This document shows positions 23,101-35,091 of a stretch of 64,000 nt of DNA, one piece after another. This DNA is from Amoebophrya sp. A120. Lineage: Eukaryota; Sar; Dinophyceae; Syndiniales; Amoebophryaceae. Below the pieces are notes generated by a model, which saw only the letters and a program-made list of their open reading frames with translations, did not search any database and was not told the origin of the DNA. The stretch spans positions 1,519,341-1,583,340 of the forward strand of contig CAJINV010000007.1 of assembly GCA_905178155.1 (NCBI GenBank). The letters run 5' to 3'. Every line of letters begins with the position of its first letter. Positions within the stretch are counted from its first letter, which is position 1. The translations under genes and the position numbers were made by a program.

Positions 23101-26100
23101 TTTTTCCAATTCGGTGAGACCGACTAGAGCGTCTGAATTAAGACACAAAGCGAACAAAGGTAAGGTGGACCACAGGGGCGATAAAAGCAGCTCTGGAGCA
23201 GGAGACGCGACCAGCTCTAATACCGCAACTGCTCGGGACGAACAAGTTGAGAAGCTCGCAGCAGGCGCTGCGCACCAGCAGAGCAACAAACAACCGAAGC
23301 AAAAGAAGAAAACAGCGAGTAAACAGGCTGACGCGCTTGAGCAAGATCATGGCAAAATATTAGTAGACCAAATAGCCCCGGAGAAGGCTTTTCAGAAGTC
23401 GATTTCGCATCCGGTCGGCTTGCTCCGGGGGGTGTACGAGATGACGGAAAACCTGCAGCGCATGGACCGCGAGATTTCCCTCCCAGGAGCGGAGAAACTT
23501 TCCCTCGAGGACGAGCGGGAGAAAACGAAACAGTTGCGGCAGAAGCTCGCGAATCTGACGAACCAGTGCGCGACGTTGTCGGACGAGTTGGAGAAACAGG
23601 CGGAGGACCTGGAGGACGCCACGCGACAGCGGCTGTTCCTCGACGTGACCAAGGCGTACAAGAAGACGATCGAATTGCACGAGCGCCTCAACACGGTGGA
23701 AGTGAGGCGTGCGGAGCGGTTTCGGGTGTCAAAAGTCGTCGAGGAGGCGAGGAAAGAGGCGCTTTCGCTGCAGGAGAACGGCGTGCAACTCCCGCGGGGG
23801 CTTCCGGACGCGGTTTTTAGCTTAGAAAAGGCGGTGCAGCAGACCGCCGCGGAAAATTTGGATTTGGAGCACGTGGAGCAGGAGTCGCAGGAAATTTTAG
23901 CGGACCTGCGCATCACAAAAGCGAAAAGTATGTCGTCCGAGGTCGGGGATAAGGATAAGAAGAATTCGTTGTCCGGAATATTGAACAACATCGAAACCAC
24001 CAGCACAATCTCGTTCGGGTTACACAGCGATGTCCAGGTGGTCAGAAGCAGGTACAGTGAGGAGCTGGAAAAGGAGTTGGCAGGCGAAAGACGAGGAGGT
24101 GGCGAAAGAGCAGGAGGTGACGCTGATGCAGTAGATTATTTCCACCAAGAACAGCTCCTTCCCGAAGTCGCCGAGCAATTCATCAGCAGAACCAGTGGCG
24201 GTGTAAAAACGACGTCCACCGGCGCGGCTCAAGGATCTACTTCGCCGGTGGTGGCTCCAGGAGCTGGTGCTTCTCCTACTGCAGGAGAGGTGGACCGCGA
24301 TCAGCAGATCGCAACTTCCCTGCTTGAGGCGGCGCAGAGACAGTTAGACGAGCAGCGGCAGTTTGCCCTGGAGGACATCGCCGCCTACGAGCGGAAAACG
24401 CAGGAGGAGATCCAGCGAAGAGAGAAGGAGCTGCTGAAAAAGCAACAGCTGTTAGAGCAGCAGGAAAAGGACCAGCTTTTCGAGCAACAGCGCGCGAAGG
24501 AGGAGCTGCAGAATCTGCGGGACGCGGCGAAGCGAGACATTGACGCGAAACGGTTCAGTTTAAGGGCTGAGGAAAAGGAGAAAGTGGTCCAGGAGAAAGA
24601 GGAACTGGAAAAGTTGAAATTTGAGTTGACCGAAGAACAGAAACGAAAAGAGGAAGAGGCGGAGGCTATCCTGAGTAAAAATGTCCCCACCCCAGAGTTG
24701 TCATGGAGATTTGCAATTGCAGGAACATTTGTAATGCGCGTCCCCAAGGGAGGCACTTCCAATCGTGTTTTGGCACTTGTAATGCTGCAAACAGGATAAG
24801 TCGATGGATTTGTGATGCGGCTGTCCTTGCTAATATGAACTACACTACGGACTGCAACTTGTCATGCGTGGCTCCCAAGACTTCTGGAGTTGTGTTGCTA
24901 CGTTCTCAACTTGACGATGGGGTGGGGACGTTTTTGCATTTGATAGAGCGGCTGCTCGCGTCGGCGCGGCGGGAGAGGACGAAGATAGAAGACCAGAAGC
25001 GGGAACTGGAAAAGCAGAAAAAGTCCCAGGACACGAACATCGAGGCGCAGAAAGCGACGTTGCGTTTGCAATTGGCCGAGCAAGAAGCGGCGGCGCGGCG
25101 GGACGTGGAAAGCGCGAAGCAGAAAATCGAGCAGGCTCGTCGCGCGCAGGAGGAGCTGGAGACGGAGAGGAAGAAGATGGAGGCAGAGGTGCAGCTGAAG
25201 CTCCAGCAGGAGGAGGAAAAGGCGCGGGTCGCGCTGGCAGAACGGGAGAAATTGGCGCGACAGGAACTGGAGTCGATGGAGCTGCGGATCCAGAAGGACG
25301 CCGAGGACGCGCGGAAGAAGGTGACCGAGTTACAGATGTTGACGGACCAACTAGCGGAGGAGAAGAAGAAGATCGAGACCGCGAAACGGGACAAGGACAA
25401 CGAGATTCTGCATAAGAGGGAAGAGCTCGATAAGGAGGAACTGTTGATGCGCAAACGGTTGGAGGAGCAGCGCGAGAAAGCGCGCATCGAAATTGAGGAG
25501 AACCGGTTACAGGCGGAGAGAGCGCTGTTGGAGAAGCAGGAGGAGGCCCGGCAGGAAATCGAGGACGCTCGCGCGAAAGACCGCGAGTCGCGACAGGCAC
25601 AGAATGAGCTGGAGCGACTGCAGCAGCAGATCCAGTCGCAGGGGGAGCAGCTGCAGCGGGCCTTGGAGCAGCAGAAGCTGTCCGCGCGCATGGAGATGGA
25701 AGAGCGGGAGGAAAAAGTGCGGAATTTGGAAACGAAACACCAAATCGAGGCAAAGCGGCAGGTGGCGGAGTTCGAGCGGAAACAGTTGGAATTGCAACAA
25801 CAGAACGAACGTCTGCAATTACTCATCTCCGGCATTGATCCCACCGTTGTTTCGGGGTCCTCAGCGCAAGGTCCGGTCGTGCTGACCCCCTCGGGCGGCG
25901 CGCAAGAACGCATTCCCGACGCAGACGCGATCAAGGATTTCCGCGAGGCCTTGGAACGGGAGTTCCCGAGGTTGCGGGGGGACAAAAAACTACCCGAGTT
26001 TTCCCCGAGAAATCTCTCCTCCGCGTTCAATTTTAGCGACTCGATCAACATGACTGCTGGAGTTGATGCTCTAGGCCCTGCTGCAACGATCACAAGTGCA

Positions 26101-29100
26101 GTGCCGATGCAACTAGGCTATCCGACGGACGGCCAGCCGACGTCGATTGCGACCACCCCGGCGGTTTTGCCGATGGAACTGTACGTGCCGATTCTGAACA
26201 CGACCGGCCCGTTAGTCGACCCGGGGGCGAGGCAATCGCAGAACAACCAAAACTTGCGCGACAGACCGACCAGAGCCTTCCAACCGTCTTTGGTCGATGG
26301 AGGTGGAGGTAGTGCTAGCTCCTTCAACCAGCAACGAAGTAATAGCCCACTGAATCTCCAAAACAACCCGTTGATCCGCAACCCGTACGGCGTCTCCCCC
26401 GCCTCCCCGCTGAACCGCACGACTTCTCCGTTTCAAACGCCGTTTCAGAACCCGACTGTAAACAGCACGCATCCACTGTACCGAAACAACAGCAAAACCA
26501 GCAACGGCGCGGGGCAGGAAATGAACACGAGGTCCGCCATGACGCAGCCCCAGCGGGGCGCGGACTTCATCGAAACCCGAGCGGAGCAGCTGCGAAGTAA
26601 CTTGTCAGGATTTGGTTCAGCATCATCTCCCCTGGAATCTGGAGGTGTCAACATCAACGAAATAGATTTATTCGTGCAGCAGCAGCAGCAGGGAGCATCT
26701 AGTTTAGGGGGTGGAAAAATTGCAGACGCGACATCAAATACGAATAGCCCAGGGGGCTGGAACTTCGACCTGAACGGAGCAAGAAGTAGTGCCACTTTTA
26801 CTTCCCAGCATTCCCCGATGGACGTGTTCGATCTTGACGCGAAGACGAAGGAGAAGTCGAAGAAGCTGGACCGCGAGCAGGCCTTGGAGCAGAAATACCA
26901 CCGGTTGCAGCAGCAAGTGGACACGCTCCTGCTCGAGAAGGAAAGCGCAACCCCGATGAAGATCAACGGAGCTGGTGCCCCCAGTGGCGTCGCTTCCACG
27001 CCGCCGTTTTCCGCCACAGATAGGGACTACGCCGACGAATACCCCTTCCGGGATCGGAAATCGAGAAAATCCAGAGCCTCCTTGGGCACCGCGCTTTCGC
27101 AGGGTCGGGTGGATCATCCACGCTCGACGGTAAATTACCCGGCACGGGACATTACGGGGACATCAGAGCTTGTTGCTGGAGCTGGTGCAGTGGTGGTCCC
27201 AGTCGCAACCACATCTCCTTCGCAACCTGGTCAGATCCGTGTCAGTACCTCTCCGTCGCCACCCAGTACGAGAAAGTCGAAGAATCGGTCTTCGCTGAAG
27301 GACCAAGAGCACTTCACCGCGGCGCAGAGGGAACTAGAGCACCACAAAGCGCAGCTTTTGGCCGAAAGACAGGCGTTTGAAGAGGAAAAAAGGCGGCTAG
27401 AAGAAGAGAAGAAAAAGCTCTATCTGCAGCCGTATAACCCCGGCTATTATAACAACCGACAATCCACCTCTGCGAAGTACAAAGGTGCGGCTTTGGATCA
27501 TAGGGTCCCGTTTCAGGATAAGGAGGCAAGGAAGACAGTCGAGAAACTGAGAAAGGACATGGAGCAGATGAAGGAGACGCAGAGGAAAAACGCGCGCGCC
27601 GGCGGACATAAGCTGGAACAGCTCGCCGCCCGAGATCGAAAGAGGGCCTACGTGTCCAAAGTGCAGCAGTTTAACAGCAACGGTAATTCTCATCAACTAC
27701 ATCCTCGAGACAGGTCAATAGATGATAGGGAGCTGCAACAACATAGCAGTATTAACAGACCAGCGAGGGGGTCCGCTGCGACGCAAGTGCTGGAGCCGCC
27801 AGACCAACTACGCGGCTCCTCGAGCAGAGGCCGGAGCACGGCGAAAAATATTAAGGGCAGCACACCTGCACCTGCTCCAGGTGGAGCTGCTACCACTGTT
27901 CCGAACATTCACTCCCGGCTCGGAAAGCCGAACGAGGCTTTTTGGAAGTCGGCGCAGGAGTCGTTTGCCCCGGAAGACTCGAAAATCAAGGAGTTGAAGG
28001 ACGGAAAAAACGTTTTGGTCGTTGCCTCTCCACCCCAAGCCGCCTCCCGGTCGGCGTCTCCCGCCAAAACCGCGTTGCCGCCGCACGAGCGCCTGATGTA
28101 CGAGCGAAGGGTTTCGAAGGCGTCAGGATCGCGCAGTCCGGGAGGTAGTAGAAGTCCTTCGAACAGTAGACCCGCACGGCCCCCGGGCCACGGCACGGAC
28201 ATGAGCTTGAAGAAGCCGTCGAATGTTAAAAATGGCCGCGCGGAGTGGATCAGCTCTTCGTCTGCCAGCACCGATGACTTAGTTCACGACGACTTGAAGT
28301 CAAAGAAGCGCCGAATGCTGCAGCAGCAACGACACAGATCTGACTCCCCGAATCATGCAACTGCGAGTAGACACCGGGAGCGCGCGCCGAGTCCTCCCGG
28401 AGGTGGAGGACAACTAAATCAGCAGGGAAGTAGTAGAACGCGGAACAACAAGGTAAAATCATATTCCGCTTTGGACGAACCAGAGGATGCGGTGCTACAG
28501 GGCACCAAACCCTTGGAGGAACTAACCCTAAGAGATGTCCAACGCCTCGCGGTGCAGCTGAACCACTGGAAAAGGGGCGCCGCGGACGTACTTTCGGAGA
28601 TGGACATGTCGGTGCAAGCCCGCTCGGTTTCCCCGCCGGGTGGAGGTGGAGGCGATCTGTTGAACAGTAATAACTTCAATCGGCAGATGAATCAGTACCA
28701 GATCCGCGGGGAACTGGAATTATCTGCAAGCAACCCCTTGTCGCCCTCCAGTTCCAAGCTGACGACAACCTTTGAGGGGACTCTGAGGCCACATCTTGGT
28801 GGGGAGCCGAACTCGAACCGGGCAGTAAAGGCATTCGGCACTTACGTGTCGTCCAGTGCGCCGTCAGCGGCGCACCCGGGCTTGCTGGCAAAGGACGTGC
28901 GCTTCATGGGGCATCAATTGCCGACAGTGCAAAATCAGGTTCGTGTAGAAGCAGTAGGAGATGTGAGGTTGCAGCAAGTTCAACAAGAACGCAGGAGGAG
29001 CCCCCTGGAACAGAAACTTCTGAGCGAAAGAGAAATTCTGATTCGCGAAATCCAGAACAGCTTGCACGGGAAGACATCCGACGAACTGGTAAAGTTGAAC

Positions 29101-31011
29101 GAATCCGCGAGTAGCAGCATGGAGAGCAGCAGCAGCAGCAGTAGCACCGAAGGTGATCATGGCCGCGGGTACAAGTACAACTACAACCAACCTCACTATC
29201 AGTCGCGGCAAAGCGCTGCTATGGCAGAACAACACTCTCCAACTTCAAAAGAACCTACGGAGAGAATTAGTGGAGCTGCCACAGTTCGTCGTCCAGGGTA
29301 CAACAACCACCGGGGGCTGCACCCCCACAGCAGAACCCCAAGTCCGCCCCAATATCATGGTCTTCAAGCGAACAAACAGCACAACTTTACGCCGGACAGC
29401 AGGCATTTGTACCACCAGGGCTCGTCTGCGGCTACACCACTGAATAGAGGAAGACACGACGACCCACGCGGCCACGATGAGCCTGGTATTAACGCGACCA
29501 CCAACTTCCGCAATAGCAGTGACAAAGACCGCGCCGGCCAAAGACACTATTCCCACACGGTGGCGAGCTACAACAAATCCCACCTGGCTGCCAGGCGCTC
29601 CGCCGCCGAGGTGGCGTTGCCCGATAGCGAAAGCGACAGAGTGTCCGGCATCGACGATCGGGATGATGTTGACCCGATGGTCGTCGTTCCTCCTTACATG
29701 CAGGCCACGGAGAGTTCCCGGCCGAAACGGTTGTCCTACCAAGCGGCCAAACCAAATGAGTTTGGGCGGCTGCCGGACGGGGTCAAAAACCCGCTGATCC
29801 AACGGCCGCGGTCGCAATCGCCGACGTACACCGTGAGAAACCAGCCGCACCCGGACAAGGTCGTTGGCTTGACCAAGTTGACCGTGACGAGGCGAGAGAG
29901 AAGGGAGCGGGTGAACAGCATCACGGAGGCCATCAACAGCCGGTCGGGCATGATCGCGCCGAGGCCACCGACGGCAAGGGGGCACGATAGCCTGTCGAAG
30001 AGCACCCGATCGCTCAGTCCGGGGGAACTGATGAAACAACAACAAACTGTCGCTGGTGCTGGTCATGCAGCCTCGTCGTCCCCTGCGTTCGGGAGTTCCT
30101 CAAAATCAACCCGGATGCCGCCTTTCTCACCGGTGCGGACGCGACCAAGGCCCTTTGTGTTCGCAGAATCGGATTCGAAGGGGGTGTTCGCCGGGGAAAG
30201 CAGTAGCACGACGGAAGTGGATGAGTTACAGAAAGGCAGGTCGCCGATCTTGTGCGAAAATAGCCAGGTGGTCGTGGAAAGAAGATCACCTACAAGAACA
30301 CTAGGAGGATCAGCGGCAGGAGCTGCGCATGAAATAGAAAATCGTGAAGATCACAATCGGGGTGATGATAAATCACTCGGCCCGTCATCTGCAGCAGCTG
30401 CGCACAAGATTCCTCAGAGCTTCTATGACGATACTTTTTCCTGCGCGAACTCCTCAACTTACAGCGGAGGAGGTGGCCGCAGTCCACCTAAAAAGCACTA
30501 CGTGTCGGAAAGAATCAGCCGGCTGGCCGAGCCGAAAAAGGGACGAGGGGTTGTGCCGCCGGGTGCTGCTGGTGAAGAGAAGAAAATAAAGAGCAACGTT
30601 AGTGTCGTGGATCTGGAAGAACATAGTAGCAAAATAACTTCATGCTCGAAGGACAATGATATTGACGGGGATCAGAATCTTGTGGAGTTGTCCGCGACGT
30701 CAGAAATTTGTTCCAACACGCCATCGAGAGTGCTAGATGATTCCTTCAAGACGCCACCAAGGAGCTTATTAGGGGAACGAACGCGGAATGGCAGGGGGAA
30801 AGGGGCAGCTTCTATGAGCAAAAACCTGCATCACGCGAAATCGACGCCACACTTAGGCGGAGTCGTGAAAGATCAATGGTCTGCGCAATCCGAGCAAACG
30901 AAAAAGGACCCGAAGAATTTTCTCCGAAGGGACCCGGCCCGCGCGACGCCGCAGGTGCCGGTAACAAGCACTTACAGCTACCTCCTGGAGAAAAGATTCG
31001 GGAAGAAATAA
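17109..31011 (+). CDS. Giant Ser-rich / coiled-coil protein, about 4190 residues (possibly two genes)
   Basis: Proposed exons: 17109-21095, 21394-21453, 21724-22332, 22802-24666, 24951-31011, all in phase. The first intron is GT-AG; the others are introners D, B and D. Exon 1 (1329 residues) is Ser/Thr-rich and disordered, with a short helical part near residues 1080-1180. Coiled-coil heptads begin in exon 4 (ELQELRDSDLKLKLEITKVD) and are strongest at about residues 2050-2470, with long E/K/R/Q runs such as KKIETAKRDKDNEIL. The D insertion at 24667 cuts this coil and removal restores it. The last 1550 residues are basic, Ser/Pro-rich and disordered. A cytoskeletal or centrosomal scaffold is plausible, unproven. 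Weak point: exon 1 could instead end through a 56-nt intron (21096-21151) at TGA 21170-21172, with a second gene starting near 21187. Confidence 0.55.
21454..21723 (+). mobile_element. Introner family D
   Basis: Near-perfect TIR of about 31 bases: TATCAAATGTAAAAATGTCT followed by GGGTCTGGAAG, mirrored at the right end. Perfect 5-bp TSD TCAAC (21449-21453, 21719-21723). Removal joins 'ELEIN' to 'ADGTTGA' in phase. The interior has several TTTGTCATGC and GCATGACAAA motifs. One of the best-preserved copies. Confidence 0.88.
22333..22801 (+). mobile_element. Introner family B
   Basis: The left end TATCAGAATGAAAAAAGCCC pairs with the right end GGGAGGGGGGATCTTTCC...TTTCGATA. Perfect TSD ACTCC (22328-22332, 22797-22801). 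Removal joins 'KDRYDS' to 'VKQFATQ' in phase. At 469 nt it is the longest element in the window. Confidence 0.85.
24667..24950 (+). mobile_element. Introner family D, 'GTCCCCACCCC' variant
   Basis: Left end TATCCTGAGTAAAAATGTCC then CCACCCC; right end GGGGTGGGGACGTTTTTGCA then TTTGATA. The usual GTCTGGGTCTGG is replaced by GTCCCCACCCC on both arms, so both arms changed together. TSD GAGGC / GAGCG has two mismatches. Removal restores a continuous coiled coil in phase (EEAEA / LLASARRE). Confidence 0.75.
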
Positions 31012-32168
31012 AAAGTAGAAATAGGCTGTTTTTTTTTCAAGTTTGAATTTTATCAGTTCATCAGTTTCTAAAGGTAAAGTACCACGCGCGTCGTCGTCGG
31101 CTACGCGCACAATCATGTTTTTGCGTTTCGAATTATCCTTGAAATTGAAGACAAGTACTTTCATTCGTCGTACACGACCCGGGTACGAGAAACGAGCGTC
31201 CCCGTTAACTTTTCCCCCAAGCACCCGAACCCCGATCATCAACAAGAAGGAGAACCCACTTGTATATGTACGAATTTTTTAAAGGTCACGATCTTATGTT
31301 TTTTGTCAACACACATTCATTCAATTTCCGAATCCGAGCTTTTTTTTTTTGTCAACTGATCATATACACAATCAAATTTTGCAACACTACGCGGACATGA
31401 CTTTCAAGTCGAGCCTCTGTTTTTTGGTGAAGGACATCAATGTTTCCCCAGCAGAACCAGAAATGCAATTGCCTACCTGTACCTGTACCTGTAGTACTTT
31501 TCCCCAACCAAAAATTTCTTCGCATCAATTTACATTCTTGGTACAGCAACAGCATTGACGTTCAATGTGGAGCCGCCACTCCTTTCTTAAGTAGGCACTG
31601 TTCCCTCGTTATTCTTGTCGGTTTTACTTCTTATTGATGGATCGGTACCGGTAGCTTCACGATAGACCAGATGAACATCATTGAAAAACAGTCGTCAGAC
31701 GGTTCTATTGTCGGTCATTGTGTCCTCTTGTTGCAGGTCGTGTACTCTGTCGGTCTTCGTACAACACTGCTTCTGCTAGAGCATGACCAGGTTGCGTGCC
31801 TTGTTGCTGCCCATATCAGTATCGGTTTTGGCTGCACTTCTTTGAAACTTTCTTCGGTGATGGACTGAACTTGAAGCATGCTGTATTCGTATGTTGCTTC
31901 TTGCTTCATTGATTTGTATTTCGGTCACAAATACACCCTTCAAGCTGCGGAATAGGTGATACTCTCAGACGTTTCATATGACAACTTCTACAGGCACTCT
32001 TTACCGACACAGACCACAACTTTCGCCCTTCAAATTCACATTTTTTTTCCATTGACTTTGACATTCATAAAAACTACCCATCACATTTTTCTCTGCATTT
32101 TGATTTCTCGCACGTATTACGAACTCCCTGGTTGCAGTGTGTTTTTGTCCAATAAAACTGAAGTAGAA
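31012..32168. other. Intergenic region
   Basis: AT-richer, with short T runs and only small overlapping ORFs on both strands. The last 130 bases before ATG 32169 are pyrimidine-rich and contain a plausible acceptor, CCTGGTTGCAG, which could serve a 5' UTR intron or leader trans-splicing. No gene seen. Confidence 0.5.
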
Positions 32169-33688
32169 ATGTCTTCTAAACTGAGCCGTCAACTACAACT
32201 TCCCGTCGGGGCGGGAGCAGCGGGCTTCCCCCTCAGTGGGAACCGGGTTGCCGTTGCGCACCGAGTGATGCAGAAAGAGAGTTCATCAAGCACACTCACA
32301 AGCTCTCGGTCCACCCCGAGTTCCTCCCACCCTTCCTCCGCGAGAGGTCCGCAGTATTCGCAGAACGCGGGTGGAAGAATGAATCATCTCCCGAACATTA
32401 TCCGAGGCGAGGGAAGTAGTGGTTCTCACGACATGCACGGCGAAGGTTCGAATTCGATCGGATGCTTCGATGTTGGCGGGGACAGTCAGGACATCGAGAT
32501 CTTTCTGCGCTCCAAATCCACGAATGGCTCCGGCGGGGAAGTGGATCATGCTGAGAACGACGACGACGATGCTATTTCCGATTTGGCGGAGCGACACGAG
32601 CACGAAGCGCTTCCGTTCAACGCAAAGGGCTCGCGCCGGCAGAAGAAGCGAGCGTCCGTCGATTCCGAAGGTTTCGCGGTGTTCGACAAGGGTTTCGACC
32701 ACGCGCAATATTGAGAGGAAAAATCCCCCCTCCCCATATCGAAAACGAAATTTGTGATGCTGTATTTGAGTACACAAATCGACTTGTAATGCTAGAAGGC
32801 CAAGAGACGCAGCTGTGGCCTCGTTTGCAGGCAATTTGTCATGCTGTTTCCCACTTCCAGCTGCCCCCTGTCATGCTGAAGATGCAAGGCTTTCCCACGC
32901 CAACCAGCACTACAGTCCGCATATTTTCCCTTCTAGCATGACAAACCTGATTTGTGGCCACAAATCTGCATCACAAATTTCTAGTTTGAGTATGGGGTGG
33001 GGGGATTTTTCTTTTTGATACGCAAACAAAAGAGTTCGTGGACGACTACGAACGCGGGCGGCGGCGAAGACACCGCTTTTCCAGTACGCACTCCGATGGC
33101 GAGGAAAGCAAACACACGGCGGGCCTGTTCGCCGTTCTCGGGGCCATGAAGCTGAAACAGCCCGCAGACACGGGGGCGCCGGAAGCGAGCCGCCCAAACG
33201 GGTTTGACTCGCAAATGAAAAGCACCAGCAGTGCCGGGGTCGGTCTCCCCTCGGGTGTAGTAGTTCAACAGATGGACCAGCAAAGCCTGGCGAGCGCGAA
33301 TCTTCAAAGTGGACTCACTCAAAGCATGAAGCAAGATTACGGGGACGCGGTCGGGGCCGCTGGCAGCAACACGTCTTTCGTGTTGAGGCCCTTGTCCAAA
33401 GAGGAAGAAGAAAGGCGCGCGAAGGGGTTCGCCATGATGACCAGTTCCGGCCACGAGGTGGGTCCGGGGCTGGGGTTGCTCGCGGATCCCCGCATCGTGA
33501 ACAAGGAGGCCCTGGAGAAGATGCAGAGCATGATGTCCTCGAGAAAAGGGTCGACAGTAGAAGATATGGAGCAACGGATGGCCAGTAGGCACAGAAAAAA
33601 TCAAAATAAGTGTTACAGGACTTACACATCATCGCGTTGCAGGCCAAGCAAGTTACTTATGCTGTCATGCCGGATATGCATATGCTAA
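32169..33688 (+). CDS. Low-complexity protein, possibly the 5' part of the following gene
   Basis: Exons 32169-32708 and 33026-33688, joined by removing a family B introner; 400 residues if it ends at TAA 33688. The N-terminus is Ser/Gly-rich; the middle is acidic then basic ('HAENDDDDAISDLAERHEHE', 'RRQKKRASVDSEGFAVFDKG'). Exon 2 ends with a better-ordered piece (PLSKEEEERRAKGFAMMTSS ... ADPRIVNKEALEKMQSMM). The final 28 residues look non-coding, so the true end may be a donor near 33612 spliced to 33860. That would give a 785-residue fusion with the next frame, in phase. No family recognised. Confidence 0.55.
32709..33025 (+). mobile_element. Introner family B
   Basis: Left end TATTGAGAGGAAAAATCCCC then CCTCCCCATATCG; right end GTATGGGGTGGGGGGATTTT then TCTTTTTGATA. 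Perfect TSD CGCAA (32704-32708, 33021-33025). Removal joins 'GFDHAQ' to 'TKEFVDDYERG' in phase. Confidence 0.87.
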
Positions 33689-33867
33689 TGCTTCAGGTAG
33701 TTTCATACGTGTAGTTTTCATTCCTTATGAAGATCTTTGCATTGCAAGTTTTGGTTTTCACAACTCTCATGCAGAGAAAACTTGTGTTTCTGTGTTGCTG
33801 AACAAATTCCAACAAATGTGTAAAAGCTTCCGCACTTTTTTTTCTTTTTGGGGGGATAGCCAGCGCC

Positions 33868-35091
33868 ATGAACGCACCAATGGAGGAGGATGGCGAGTCG
33901 GGCTCCGGCGGAGCCGAAAAAAAGGTTCGGTTCTCTTCCTCCAATCACGTTGCGCCCCCGGCCAGGGAAGTGGAGACGAACGTCGACGATCCTTCCGACC
34001 TTGAGGACGTCTCCTCCGAAAGAGTGAAGATCAGAAGCCAGGCCGAAGTGATCATGTCGAATCTTGGCTCCGGGCTCGACATGCACGAAGAGCATAAGCA
34101 GTTGGAAGATGTCATGACGAGGAGGTCGCGTAAATCTTCCACCGGGTCGGGTGCCGATGGTAATGATTTTCGGGAGGACAGAAGCGTTCGTTCCCGGAGC
34201 CAAATCTTGGACCCCACAACTCCGGGGTCGCGACTGAACAACCGATCTGGTCGTGGCATGGGCAGCTCTACCTCCTCAGGCGGTGGCTCGGGGGGGGAAA
34301 TGAGGGGTCCCGGTTCAACATCGGGAGAAAGACCGCCCTCGAGGACGCCGAGCAAAAACAAGGCCGATTCAATCATCCGCGATAATTCCTCGTCGGTTCG
34401 GGGCAGTTCGAAATTCATGGAGGGTGAGGATCCGACGGTTCTTGCAGCTGGACAGCACAACAAGCAGGGCCGGTCGATGCGCGGCTCGTCGATGTCATCA
34501 ACAAGGATGGAATCCATCCGTGAAAACGAGGACGACGAGGATTTTAATGTCGAATCAAGCGCGGCGAAGATGAGAACAAACAACCGTAACGTCGAGGACG
34601 ACCTGCACCCGACCTCCGTCGAGCAGCGCGAGGCGCAGCGGCAGCAGCGCAAGCGGGACTTCGCGCTCGGGGGGCTGGTGGGGTTGGACATTGGCCAGGC
34701 ACTGGAGAACGTGCGGCACTGTTTCCAAGAAAACCGGGAAATTCTCTACGGCGACCTGATGTCGAAACCGAAAGAGAACGATCTGGAGATGGAAAACAGC
34801 AACAACGATCCGACGAAACGGCGCGCGGAGAGACGCTTTCTGAACGAGCTGGAGGGCTTGAGAGTCGCGTGTTCCGGATTCGTCGCGACCTTTGTGGACT
34901 CCGACGAGCACGTTCAGGGGCTGAACTTTCTGAAAAACACCACGACGCTGCAAGAAATTGTTTGGACGTTGGAGCACGCAACCTGTTTCACCGAGGGCGA
35001 CGCGAAGCGGGAAGACAGGTTGCGGATGCTACACGACCGCGTCAAGTTGCTGGAACGGCGGGCGGGAATGCTGAAAACGGTGCATTTTTGA
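33868..35091 (+). CDS. Protein with C-terminal 'VKLLERRA' domain (paralogue 1)
   Basis: Continuous frame of 407 residues from ATG 33868. A strong pyrimidine tract ending in ATAG (33859) lies just upstream. It is either a cis acceptor from the preceding frame or a leader trans-splice acceptor, so the start is uncertain. Residues 1-230 are disordered, Ser/Arg/Gly/Glu-rich. The last 160 or so form an ordered helical domain: IGQALENVRHCFQENREILY, FLNELEGLRVACSGFVATFV, LQEIVWTLEHATCF, GDAKREDRLRMLHDRVKLLE then RRAG. The same domain is found alone in 36210-36665. I do not recognise it. It looks all-alpha and could be a protein-interaction module. Confidence 0.7.
   Translation: MNAPMEEDGESGSGGAEKKVRFSSSNHVAPPAREVETNVDDPSDLEDVSSERVKIRSQAEVIMSNLGSGLDMHEEHKQLEDVMTRRSRKSSTGSGADGNDFREDRSVRSRSQILDPTTPGSRLNNRSGRGMGSSTSSGGGSGGEMRGPGSTSGERPPSRTPSKNKADSIIRDNSSSVRGSSKFMEGEDPTVLAAGQHNKQGRSMRGSSMSSTRMESIRENEDDEDFNVESSAAKMRTNNRNVEDDLHPTSVEQREAQRQQRKRDFALGGLVGLDIGQALENVRHCFQENREILYGDLMSKPKENDLEMENSNNDPTKRRAERRFLNELEGLRVACSGFVATFVDSDEHVQGLNFLKNTTTLQEIVWTLEHATCFTEGDAKREDRLRMLHDRVKLLERRAGMLKTVHF

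Noticed and set aside
24845-26093. Long minus-strand ORFs of 302 and 395 residues opposite the coiled-coil exon
   Set aside because: Ser/Arg/Pro/Cys-rich mirror translations of GAG/AAG-rich coding sequence; the plus frame shows heptads and continues for 2000 residues.
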